11,134 nt of DNA from Thiotrichaceae bacterium (lineage in GTDB: Bacteria > Pseudomonadota > Gammaproteobacteria > Thiotrichales > Thiotrichaceae). A program made the position numbers and the translations under genes. Shown piece by piece: positions 1-5,887 of the stretch (positions within the stretch are counted from its first letter, which is position 1; every line of letters begins with the position of its first letter). A model generated the notes under the pieces. The model saw only the letters and a program-made list of their open reading frames with translations. It had not been told where the DNA came from and ran no database searches. The DNA is taken from positions 1 to 11,134 of the forward strand of contig JALWYT010000308.1 of assembly GCA_026992705.1 (NCBI GenBank), read 5' to 3'.

Positions 1-1
1 A

Positions 2-457
2 TCTAAATTTTTGAGATATAGTCATGCTATATTGAATCCACCTTATAAGAAAATTAGAAGTAATTCTATGCACCGCTTGAAATTACGTCATGTTGGGATT
101 GAAACGGTAAATTTATATACAGCCTTCGTAGCACTGGCACTTTCACTGCTTGAAAAACATGGTGAGTTAGTCGCTATCATACCAAGGAGCTTTTGTAATG
201 GCCCATATTATCGTCCATTTCGGAAATATATATTAAATTTAGCGGCCATAAAAAGAATACATTTATTTCATTCTAGAAATACAGCCTTCAAGGATGATGA
301 TGTATTACAAGAAAATGTAATCATCAAATTGGAGCGCGGAGGGTTGCATAATAAAATTATAATATCAACCTCTACTGACGATCAATTTGACGATTTAAAT
401 ATTTTTGAAGTTCCCGTAGAAAATATAATATTTCCTTATATAAATTATGTTTTTTGA
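2..457 (+). pseudogene. Truncated Eco57I / PstI-BsuBI-type DNA adenine-N6 methyltransferase
   Basis: This is the catalytic core of an adenine-specific methyltransferase of a type II or IIG restriction-modification system. The frame is open from the left edge, so the start lies outside the window; the TTG at base 11 is probably an internal Leu codon. The catalytic motif IV NPPY is encoded at 35-46, in the context AILNPPYKKI. It is followed by stretches typical of this family as I know it: GIETVNLYTAF, then EHG-like LVAIIPRSFCNGPYYRPFR, then AFKDDDVLQENVII. The reading frame stops soon after this point, where relatives continue with a target-recognition region of roughly 150-200 residues. No such continuation, and no partner endonuclease, is seen in 458-558. 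The gene is more AT-rich than the core genes downstream. I infer a degraded remnant. A naturally split enzyme is possible but less likely. Confidence 0.6.
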
Positions 458-558
458 TTTTGGTACAAATTAAAAGCATTTAGGAAAAACAATTTATTCG
501 GAAGATACGGAATAAGGTGATATAAATATAAAAAAGTAGCTATCGAAATATTTATCTT

Positions 559-1569
559 ATGTTTAGTACCCTTACACTTCCCCAGTTTAAAGCTGATTTT
601 ATTCAAGGTTTAAAAGATATGCTCACACCTGATGGTTTAGGGGCGTTTATTTTGGTGTTGGCTAATAGTATGCAGGATCAGGAGTTGCATCGGGCTTTGC
701 AATCGGTTTTGCAGGAGAGTTTTTTAGATCTGTGTCAGCGTGATGTTTCTCAAGCACCTGAGGATGATCAGGTGGTTTTTGTGGCTTTAAAGGAATCGGG
801 TATTGATGCTTTGTCGCAGTGGCAGACGTTTGAGAAATCACCTTGGGAGTTAATTTATAATCCGCTTAGAGCATTACGCCCCGCACGCTCGGCTCAGCAG
901 ATCATTGAGCAAATTCGGCAGCCTTTTGACGTGAATAAATTTCATTTTAATAAGCCTTTTTTGAAGCCTGAAATTTTATGGGAGGGGGATTATCAAGGTT
1001 TGGCGGTGCGGGTGCTTTATAATAAATTCCCTTTTGCTCCTTGGCATTTGCTCTTAGTGCCTGAGCCTGAAAAGCAGCATCCGCAATATTTAACACAAAC
1101 CATCCATCAATCCATGATGCAATTAGCCAATCAGCAGGCTGAAATTTTTACGGGCTTTGGTTTGGCATTTAATAGTCTGGGGGCGTATGCCTCTATTAAT
1201 CAATTGCATTTTCAGGGCTTTATTCGAGAGCAGGCTTTGCCGATTGAGAATCCTGTGTGGCACCATAATGGCGGTGATCAAGCTTATCCGTTAGATTGTA
1301 TTCGCTGTAGTTCCAGCGATGAGGCATGGCAATATATTGAGCAATTCCATGAAAATAATCGTGCCTATAATTTGTTATATCGTGCTAATCATTGCTATTT
1401 ATTACCCCGACAATTTCAAGGCAAGGTTGATTTAGCGGACTGGGCACAGGGAATTGCGTGGCATGAATTATGCGGTGTGTTTACTTTATCAACACGGGAG
1501 CATATTGAAAAAATATCCGCGGAGCATATCACTCAGCAGCTACAATCATTAAAAAGTGACTATATATAA
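559..1569 (+). CDS. GalT/HIT-fold protein, GDP-hexose phosphorylase-like
   Basis: A 336-residue protein that resembles the GDP-D-glucose / GDP-L-galactose (VTC2-type) phosphorylase branch of the galactose-1-phosphate uridylyltransferase fold. Those enzymes attack a nucleotide-sugar phosphate through a covalent nucleotidyl-histidine. Supporting stretches are FPFAPWHLLLVPEPEKQHPQ around H163, FNSLGAYASINQLHFQGF with the probable nucleophile H217 followed by Q219, and a C-terminal YNLLYRANHCYLLPR followed by WHELCGVF. The family pattern is HxHxQ. Here the first His is Q215 (N-Q-L-H-F-Q). The N-terminal ~130 residues match nothing I recognise. The ATG at 559 is the only plausible start, because the frame is closed by a stop at 529-531; no good ribosome binding site precedes it. 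A possible -10 (TATAAATATA) lies at 521-530. The coding strand is rich in G and T, opposite to obgE-proB. The stop codon overlaps the first bases of a palindromic repeat. Fold assignment is moderately sure; the substrate is unknown. Confidence 0.7.
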   Translation: MFSTLTLPQFKADFIQGLKDMLTPDGLGAFILVLANSMQDQELHRALQSVLQESFLDLCQRDVSQAPEDDQVVFVALKESGIDALSQWQTFEKSPWELIYNPLRALRPARSAQQIIEQIRQPFDVNKFHFNKPFLKPEILWEGDYQGLAVRVLYNKFPFAPWHLLLVPEPEKQHPQYLTQTIHQSMMQLANQQAEIFTGFGLAFNSLGAYASINQLHFQGFIREQALPIENPVWHHNGGDQAYPLDCIRCSSSDEAWQYIEQFHENNRAYNLLYRANHCYLLPRQFQGKVDLADWAQGIAWHELCGVFTLSTREHIEKISAEHITQQLQSLKSDYI

Positions 1570-1700
1570 GGTGGTAAGCAATTGATTATTTAGGCTTAGG
1601 CAGCAAGGAAGCTGCCTTAGAGCTTACATGGATGTATTTACAGTGCCTCGAATAATCAATTGCTTACCACCTTTGCTACGTTATTTGGCGAAATCGTTAC
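1568..1700. repeat. Large palindromic repeat, copy 1
   Basis: Perfect 23-base inverted arms lie at 1568-1590 and 1651-1673 (starting AAGGTGGTAAG and ending CTTACCACCTT). They enclose a 60-base core with its own hairpin, GGCAGC (1599-1604) against GCTGCC (1611-1616). The core stretch CCTTAGAGCTTACATG followed by TATTTACAG recurs in copy 2 at 2782-2887, in the same orientation. Similarity to copy 2 continues to the right, with one-base gaps, to TCGTTAC at 1700. No transposase is nearby, so this looks like a non-autonomous miniature element. The core resembles palindromic intergenic elements I recall from other gammaproteobacteria. The first AA of the repeat is part of the preceding gene's TAA stop. 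Confidence 0.9.
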
Positions 1701-1741
1701 CATAAAAATGGAGAAAATCCTTTAAGATTGTTAATCAGCCA

Positions 1742-1770
1742 TTGACCTATAGATAAAGAAAGGCTAATAT
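1742..1770 (+). promoter_or_regulatory. Probable sigma-70 promoter of rplU-rpmA
   Basis: TTGACC (1742-1747) and TAATAT (1765-1770) are separated by exactly 17 bases. This predicts a start near 1777 and a leader of about 65 bases before the rplU ATG. The promoter sits downstream of palindrome copy 1, so transcripts from it would not contain that repeat. Called from consensus only. Confidence 0.55.
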
Positions 1771-1842
1771 TCGTCAGCTTTTCATCCTGAGCATTAATTC
1801 GCTTTGGAAATTTAATCAAGATTGTTTTGGAGTGCTGTTTTC

Positions 1843-2154
1843 ATGTACGCAGTAATAAAAACAGGTGGTAAGCAATACCGTGTTGCAGAAGGTGATGTCA
1901 TTTTAGTTGAGAAACTAGATGCTGAGACAGGCTCAAGTATAGATTTAGATGATGTTCTAATGGTCGATGCAGGTGATGATGTAAAAATTGGTACACCTTT
2001 TGTTGAAGGTAGCAAAGTAACTGCAACCGTAAAAGACCAGATACGTGGTAAAAAAATTGAAATTATCAAGTTCCGTCGTCGTAAACATCATCAAAAGCGT
2101 ACGGGGCATCGCCAGTATCATACTGTTTTAGAAATTAACAGTATTACAGCATAA
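1843..2154 (+). CDS. rplU: 50S ribosomal protein L21
   Basis: L21 binds 23S rRNA (domain I region) in the large ribosomal subunit. The protein opens MYAVIKTGGKQYRV, the family signature, and ends with the basic KFRRRKHHQKRTGHRQ stretch followed by TVLEI. At 103 residues it has the usual length. The ATG at 1843 is chosen over an in-frame TTG at 1822 because it gives the canonical N-terminus and has GGAG at 1829-1832, 10 bases upstream. It is first in a two-gene unit with rpmA (25-base gap), the near-universal pairing. Bases 1863-1876, encoding the TGGKQY region, are identical over 14 bases to the left arm of palindrome copy 1. Confidence 0.98.
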   Translation: MYAVIKTGGKQYRVAEGDVILVEKLDAETGSSIDLDDVLMVDAGDDVKIGTPFVEGSKVTATVKDQIRGKKIEIIKFRRRKHHQKRTGHRQYHTVLEINSITA

Positions 2155-2179
2155 TTCGGAATACTGAGAGGATAGTAAC

Positions 2180-2443
2180 ATGGCACATAAAAAAGCGGCA
2201 GGTAGTACTAGAAACGGACGCGATTCCGAGTCTAAACGCTTAGGTGTGAAGAAATTTGGCGGTGAAATTGTTAAAGCAGGTAATATTCTCATTCGTCAAC
2301 GTGGCACTAAATTCCACCCAGGTACAAATGTCGGTTGCGGTAAAGATTATACCTTATTTGCCAAAGCGGCTGGCAGAGTGGTTTTTGAAGTTAAAGGACC
2401 TAAAAAGCGTAAATACGTGAGTATTGAGCCTGTTGAAGCTTAA
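2180..2443 (+). CDS. rpmA: 50S ribosomal protein L27
   Basis: L27 lies near the peptidyl-transferase centre, where its flexible N-terminus contacts tRNA. The protein begins MAHKKAAGSTRNGRDSESKR, the typical mature form. It lacks the cleavable N-terminal extension known in Firmicutes, which fits a proteobacterium. The motif RQRGTKFHPG is present in the middle, and length (87 residues) is normal. A strong ribosome binding site, GAGAGGA (2166-2172), lies 7 bases before the ATG. It is co-transcribed with rplU. The next gene, obgE, often follows closely in this order, but here a 516-base gap full of palindromes and a terminator intervenes. Confidence 0.98.
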   Translation: MAHKKAAGSTRNGRDSESKRLGVKKFGGEIVKAGNILIRQRGTKFHPGTNVGCGKDYTLFAKAAGRVVFEVKGPKKRKYVSIEPVEA

Positions 2444-2490
2444 AGAACCTCTAATCAAGTCGAGCGGAATTTAACCATAAAAAATAAACC

Positions 2491-2597
2491 GTAGCCTGCG
2501 TGAAGTGCAACGTAACGCAGGGAATTTCCACTGTAATATTAATATATTAAGACCAGTAGTATATTCCCCGCATTCCGCACAGCTCCATGCAGGCTAC
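2491..2597. repeat. Pair of inverted REP-like palindromes (BIME-like)
   Basis: Two 34-base units face each other at 2491-2524 (starting GTAGCCTGCGTGAAG) and 2564-2597 (ending CTCCATGCAGGCTAC), separated by 39 AT-rich bases. Each is also a small hairpin: CCTGCGT (2495-2501) pairs perfectly with ACGCAGG (2515-2521), and the right unit has the same layout with a mismatch. The GTAGCCTGC-type motif resembles REP sequences spread by RAYT transposases in many proteobacteria. This is family knowledge recalled from memory, not checked. It lies directly after rpmA, the usual intergenic site for such units. A short open frame across it is not a gene. Confidence 0.75.
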
Positions 2598-2643
2598 AAA
2601 TCTTATAGTTTTAATCACTCAACTTGCAACAACAAATTTGTTG

Positions 2644-2673
2644 AAAAAGCCTCGCATAGTCGGGGCTTTTTTT
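2644..2673 (+). terminator. Rho-independent terminator after rplU-rpmA
   Basis: AAAAAGCCTCG (2644-2654) pairs with CGGGGCTTTTT (2661-2671) around the loop CATAGT. This gives an 11-base stem with one T-G wobble, followed by more T. It lies 200 bases past the rpmA stop, after the REP pair, so the rplU-rpmA transcript would carry the REP hairpins in its 3' end. It also suggests that obgE is transcribed from a separate promoter, which I could not locate. Confidence 0.8.
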
Positions 2674-2713
2674 ATGTTAAAATATCGTAACGACTCGGCG
2701 TAAAGTCTTGTAA

Positions 2714-2740
2714 GTCGGATTAGCGATAGCCTAACCTGAC
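2714..2740. repeat. Small imperfect hairpin, REP-like
   Basis: GTCGGATTAG (2714-2723) faces CTAACCTGAC (2731-2740) across a 7-base loop. Eight of ten pairs are Watson-Crick, one is a G-T wobble and one is a mismatch. The GTCGGATTAGCG motif resembles REP-type units I recall from other proteobacteria. It is a different motif from the pair at 2491-2597, so two palindrome families may share this gap. Confidence 0.5.
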
Positions 2741-2781
2741 AAATTTTATAAATAAGTAACTACTTCGTACAATTTATATGC

Positions 2782-2887
2782 AAGGTGGTAAGTGCTTGAT
2801 TATTCGGGCTTAGGCAGCAGGGATGCTACCTTAGAGCTTACATGAATATATTTACAGCGTCCCGAATAATCAAGCACTTACCACCTT
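2782..2887. repeat. Large palindromic repeat, copy 2
   Basis: Perfect 27-base inverted arms lie at 2782-2808 and 2861-2887. The arm sequence equals copy 1 except that CAA is replaced by TGC after AAGGTGGTAAG; the opposite arm carries the matching change (TTG to GCA), so pairing is kept. The stem is four pairs longer than in copy 1 (CGGG/CCCG). The core includes GGCAGCAGGGATGCTACC and the same CCTTAGAGCTTACATG block as copy 1. With copy 1 it flanks rplU-rpmA in direct orientation about 1.2 kb apart. It ends 72 bases before obgE. Confidence 0.9.
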
Positions 2888-2959
2888 CACTACTTATTAG
2901 GCAGAGTCGTTACATAAATAATTGCTTTGTAAAGTTTTCAAGCACCTAGAGAATCCCCC

Positions 2960-4000
2960 ATGAAATTTGTAGATGAAGCCATAATACAAGTAAAAGCAGG
3001 TGATGGCGGCGATGGCTGCGTTAGTTTTCGTCGTGAAAAATATATTGAATTTGGCGGTCCTGATGGGGGGGATGGGGGCAATGGCGGTGATGTTTATTTA
3101 GTTGCTGATAAAAACCTCAACACGCTATCAGACTTTCGACACTTGCGACACTACGAAGCAGGACGCGGTGAAAACGGCAGAGGTCGTAATATGACAGGGG
3201 CAAGAGGCGAAGACAAAGAAATTCTCGTCCCTATTGGAACCCTTGTGTTTGATGATGACACCGATGAAGTCATTGGTGATTTAGTAGCCGATGGGCAGAA
3301 GCTTATGGTTGCTAAAGGCGGCTTTCATGGTTTGGGGAATACTCGCTACAAAAGCTCAACCAACCGTGCCCCACGTCAATCTAAACCGGGTACTAAAGGC
3401 GAATGGCGAAATCTACGCCTAGAGTTAAAACTATTAGCCGATGTCGGCTTACTAGGTTTACCCAATGCAGGCAAATCAACCTTTATTTCAGCGGTATCAT
3501 CGGCACGCCCTAAAATTGCCAACTACCCATTTACCACGCTTTATCCCAATCTTGGTGTCGTCAAAATTCAAAAATACCGCAGCTTTGTTATCGCAGATAT
3601 TCCCGGTTTGATTGAAGGGGCATCCGAAGGTACAGGCTTAGGTATTCAATTTTTAAAGCACCTATCTCGCACCAGTTTATTGCTACATTTGGTTGACATG
3701 GCTCCAATGGACGGGCAAGACCCCGTTGCGGCTGTGCAAATCATTGAAAAAGAGCTAGAAAAATACAGCGAAGAACTAGCTCAACGCCCCCGCTGGTTAG
3801 TGCTGAACAAAATAGATTTATTAACTCCTGATGAGCAAGAGCAACGCTGTCAAGAGGTGATTGAACGCTTAAATTGGCAAGGCGAAGTAGCATTTATCTC
3901 GGCGGCAACCGCACAAGGGACGCAAGAACTCTGTTATCGTATTATGCAAGCCTTGGATGAAGCCAAAGAAGAAGAGGAATATACAAATAGTCATGCGTGA
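2960..4000 (+). CDS. obgE: Obg-family GTPase ObgE/CgtA
   Basis: An essential GTPase that binds the 50S subunit and links ribosome assembly to growth and the (p)ppGpp response. The glycine-rich Obg domain spans about residues 1-158, with runs such as GGPDGGDGGNGGDVYL. The G domain shows G1 GLPNAGKST (166-174), switch I PFTTLYPNLG, G3 DIPG (213-216), G4 NKID (283-286) and G5 SAAT (314-317). The short acidic tail, rich in Glu (EAKEEEEY), is typical of proteobacterial forms, and 346 residues is a normal length. The ATG gives the canonical MKFVDEA start; the upstream AGAG is a weak ribosome binding site. The end overlaps proB by 8 bases, so the two are co-transcribed. The coding strand is rich in A and C. 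Confidence 0.97.
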   Translation: MKFVDEAIIQVKAGDGGDGCVSFRREKYIEFGGPDGGDGGNGGDVYLVADKNLNTLSDFRHLRHYEAGRGENGRGRNMTGARGEDKEILVPIGTLVFDDDTDEVIGDLVADGQKLMVAKGGFHGLGNTRYKSSTNRAPRQSKPGTKGEWRNLRLELKLLADVGLLGLPNAGKSTFISAVSSARPKIANYPFTTLYPNLGVVKIQKYRSFVIADIPGLIEGASEGTGLGIQFLKHLSRTSLLLHLVDMAPMDGQDPVAAVQIIEKELEKYSEELAQRPRWLVLNKIDLLTPDEQEQRCQEVIERLNWQGEVAFISAATAQGTQELCYRIMQALDEAKEEEEYTNSHA

Positions 4001-5117
4001 TAAGCTCATTTCAAAAGCCAAACGCTGGGTAGTAAAAATCGGCAGTGCATTGCTCACACAAGACGGCAAAGGTTTGGATTATCAAGCCATACAAGCATGG
4101 GCTGAGCAAATCGTATCACTGCGTCAGCAAGGCATTGAAGTAATTCTCGTCTCCTCTGGGGCGGTTGCAGAAGGCATGACTCGCATGGGCTGGAAGCAAC
4201 GCCCAAAAACACTTTATGAATTACAAGCCGCTGCTGCAATCGGGCAAATGGGGCTAATCCAAGCCTATGAAAGCAATTTCAGCCGCCACGGCTACCACGC
4301 TGCACAAATTCTATTGACACATGACGACCTTGACAATCGTCGTCGCTACCTTAACGCTCGCAATACACTTTGCACCCTGCTTCGCCTTGGCACAATCCCC
4401 ATCGTCAATGAAAATGACAGTGTATCCTATGACGAGATACAGCTCGGCGATAACGATACGCTTGGGGCATTAGTTGCCAACCTGATTGATGCTGACTTAT
4501 TTATTATCCTTACCGACCAGCAAGGCTTATTCGACAAAGACCCTCGCAACAACCCTAATGCTAAACTTATTCAAGAAGCCAAAGCCAGTGATGAGCGATT
4601 AATCAGCTTTGCAGGCTCCGCAGGAACTGTCATTGGTAGAGGTGGTATGGCAACCAAAATCATTGCCGCTCAACGTGCCGCACAATCAGGCTGCCCCACA
4701 ATTATCGCCTCAGGTCGTGAAACCAAGATACTCGAACGCATCCACCAAAAAGAACAAATCGGCACGCTATTACTACCTGACATTAGCCGCCTAGCTGCCC
4801 GTAAACAATGGATTGCAGGGCAATTAAAATCCAAAGGCAAACTCTGGTTAGATGATGGAGCAAAACAAGCGGTATTGCAGACAGGCAAAAGCGTACTTGC
4901 CGTTGGCATAACAAAATTAGAAGGCAATTTTGATCAAGGCGATGTAGTGAGCTGTGTTGACCAAGACGGCAAACTAATCGCCAAGGGGCTAATCAATTAT
5001 GCCTATAAAGAAGCTCGCTTAATTCAAGGCAAAAAAAGCCATGAATTTGCAGATATTCTCGGCTTTGCCGATAAACCTGAATTAATCCACCGCGACAACC
5101 TGGTACTTTGCCAATGA
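3993..5117 (+). CDS. proB: Glutamate 5-kinase
   Basis: Cytoplasmic enzyme that phosphorylates L-glutamate with ATP, the first and feedback-inhibited step of proline synthesis. The amino-acid-kinase domain fills about residues 8-260: WVVKIGSALLT with K15, VILVSSGAVAEGM, NENDSVSYDEIQLGDND from N139, and GRGGMATK (215-222). A C-terminal PUA domain follows from about residue 278 (RKQWIAGQLKSKGKLWLDDG). The start is the ATG at 3993 inside the obgE stop region. A TTG at 3957 would add 12 residues of obgE-shadow sequence with no family match. The result, 374 residues, is close to the usual ~370. GAGG at 3974-3977 is rather distant, so translation is probably coupled to obgE. proA is not in this window. 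Confidence 0.96.
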   Translation: MRDKLISKAKRWVVKIGSALLTQDGKGLDYQAIQAWAEQIVSLRQQGIEVILVSSGAVAEGMTRMGWKQRPKTLYELQAAAAIGQMGLIQAYESNFSRHGYHAAQILLTHDDLDNRRRYLNARNTLCTLLRLGTIPIVNENDSVSYDEIQLGDNDTLGALVANLIDADLFIILTDQQGLFDKDPRNNPNAKLIQEAKASDERLISFAGSAGTVIGRGGMATKIIAAQRAAQSGCPTIIASGRETKILERIHQKEQIGTLLLPDISRLAARKQWIAGQLKSKGKLWLDDGAKQAVLQTGKSVLAVGITKLEGNFDQGDVVSCVDQDGKLIAKGLINYAYKEARLIQGKKSHEFADILGFADKPELIHRDNLVLCQ

Positions 5118-5791
5118 GTGAATTAATCACCGTATTTATTGTTGGGCTATTTGGCGGCATACACTGCGTCGGCATGTGTGGCGGCATTGTCGGAATGCTC
5201 AGTATGGGCGTATCTCCCCAAAAGAAACGAAACCCTGCAACACTATTGCCCATATTATTGGGTTATAATATGGGACGAATTGCAGGCTATACGCTCGCAG
5301 GGGGTATTTTCGGAGGCATCGGAGCAAGCCTTATCTCACTCAGTGATTTACATCACAGCCAATTAATATTACAACGCATTGCCGCATTATTTATGATTGC
5401 ACTCGGCTTATACCTCGCTAATATCTGGACAGGGTTAAGCAAAATAGAAGCCATCGGGCGACACCTATGGAAACACATCGAACCCATAAGCCGACGATTT
5501 ATTCCCGTCAGCAGCTTTAGCAAAGCCGTCCCCCTCGGCTTTTTATGGGGCTGGCTCCCCTGCGGTTTAGTCTATAGTGTACTCATTATGACCCTATCCG
5601 CAGGCAGTATCAGCAAAGGAGCCACACTCATGCTAGCCTTCGGGCTCGGCACACTACCGAATCTCGTCGCAATGGGATTTATTGCAACTATACTTAGCGA
5701 ATTTACTCGAAAGCCAGTGGTGAGATTATCATCAGGGGTATTGATTATTGTCCTAGGTATTTTGACACTATACCGAAGTTATAATATCTAA
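5114..5791 (+). CDS. TauE/SafE-like (UreH/DsbD-type) inner-membrane protein
   Basis: A 225-residue polytopic membrane protein, probably with six segments, of the sulfite-exporter TauE/SafE-like / cytochrome-c-biogenesis transmembrane family. Hallmarks are GGIHCVGMCGG (H17, C18 and C22) near the start of helix 1 and WGWLPCG (C150) opening the second half, giving a pseudo-repeat. Relatives are often found near cytochrome oxidase maturation genes and have been proposed to move metals or thiol electrons. The substrate here is unknown. The ATG overlaps the proB stop as ATGA (5114-5117), a sign of translational coupling. A TTG at 5108 would add only two residues. A positively charged loop lies in the middle (about residues 105-140). 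Family is sure; function is open. Confidence 0.85.
   Translation: MSELITVFIVGLFGGIHCVGMCGGIVGMLSMGVSPQKKRNPATLLPILLGYNMGRIAGYTLAGGIFGGIGASLISLSDLHHSQLILQRIAALFMIALGLYLANIWTGLSKIEAIGRHLWKHIEPISRRFIPVSSFSKAVPLGFLWGWLPCGLVYSVLIMTLSAGSISKGATLMLAFGLGTLPNLVAMGFIATILSEFTRKPVVRLSSGVLIIVLGILTLYRSYNI
5762..5790 (+). promoter_or_regulatory. Possible upstream icd promoter
   Basis: TTGACA (5762-5767, full consensus) and TATCTA (5785-5790) are 17 bases apart, at the extreme 3' end of the preceding gene. The better -10 match, TATAAT (5780-5785), is only 12 bases from the -35 and cannot use it. May be chance in AT-rich sequence. Confidence 0.3.
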
Positions 5792-5814
5792 TGGAGCTCG
5801 TCTATTTAGTATGC

Positions 5815-5844
5815 TGGACAGTGCATTTAAGGAAGCTCTATACT
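5815..5844 (+). promoter_or_regulatory. Probable sigma-70 promoter of icd
   Basis: TGGACA (5815-5820) and TATACT (5839-5844) are 18 bases apart, each matching the consensus at five of six positions. A start near 5851 gives a leader of about 37 bases. The icd ribosome binding site AAGGAA (5875-5880) lies 7 bases before the ATG. Confidence 0.55.
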
Positions 5845-5887
5845 CCACCCCTTTACAATCGCAGAATATGCTTTAAGGAATAGAACA

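Larger units (their letters stand above)
2687..2913. repeat. Composite element bounded by outer inverted repeats
   Basis: GTAACGACTC (2687-2696) is the exact reverse complement of GAGTCGTTAC (2904-2913). Extending inward, 12 of 13 positions match. The 227 bases between contain a small imperfect hairpin (2714-2740) and palindrome copy 2 (2782-2887). The right end, including TCGTTAC, is also present after copy 1 (1694-1700), so it belongs to the repeat. No matching left end is found before copy 1. The boundaries are inferred from the inverted ends; no target-site duplication is evident. Confidence 0.55.

Noticed and set aside
1812..2069. Antisense open frame across rplU, and similar antisense frames in proB, icd and obgE
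   Set aside because: Each lies wholly or mostly within a well-identified gene on the other strand and has no family features.
2505..2690. 61-residue open frame after rpmA
   Set aside because: It runs through the REP pair and the terminator, has no ribosome binding site and no protein-like composition.
2729..2735. GCCTAAC resembling an integron attC core site
   Set aside because: No matching GTTRRRY partner at a suitable distance and no integrase; it is simply part of the small hairpin at 2714-2740.
1568..2887. Two spaced repeats as a possible CRISPR
   Set aside because: Only two copies, over 100 bases each, 1.2 kb apart with rplU-rpmA between them; no spacers or cas genes.
1568..2913. Composite transposon carrying rplU-rpmA between two repeat copies
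   Set aside because: No transposase, the copies are direct and non-autonomous, and the cargo is essential core genes in their usual order next to obgE.
3957..3992. Upstream start of proB
   Set aside because: This TTG-initiated stretch is an out-of-frame reading of the obgE tail with no match to the ProB N-terminus; the ATG at 3993 fits the family.
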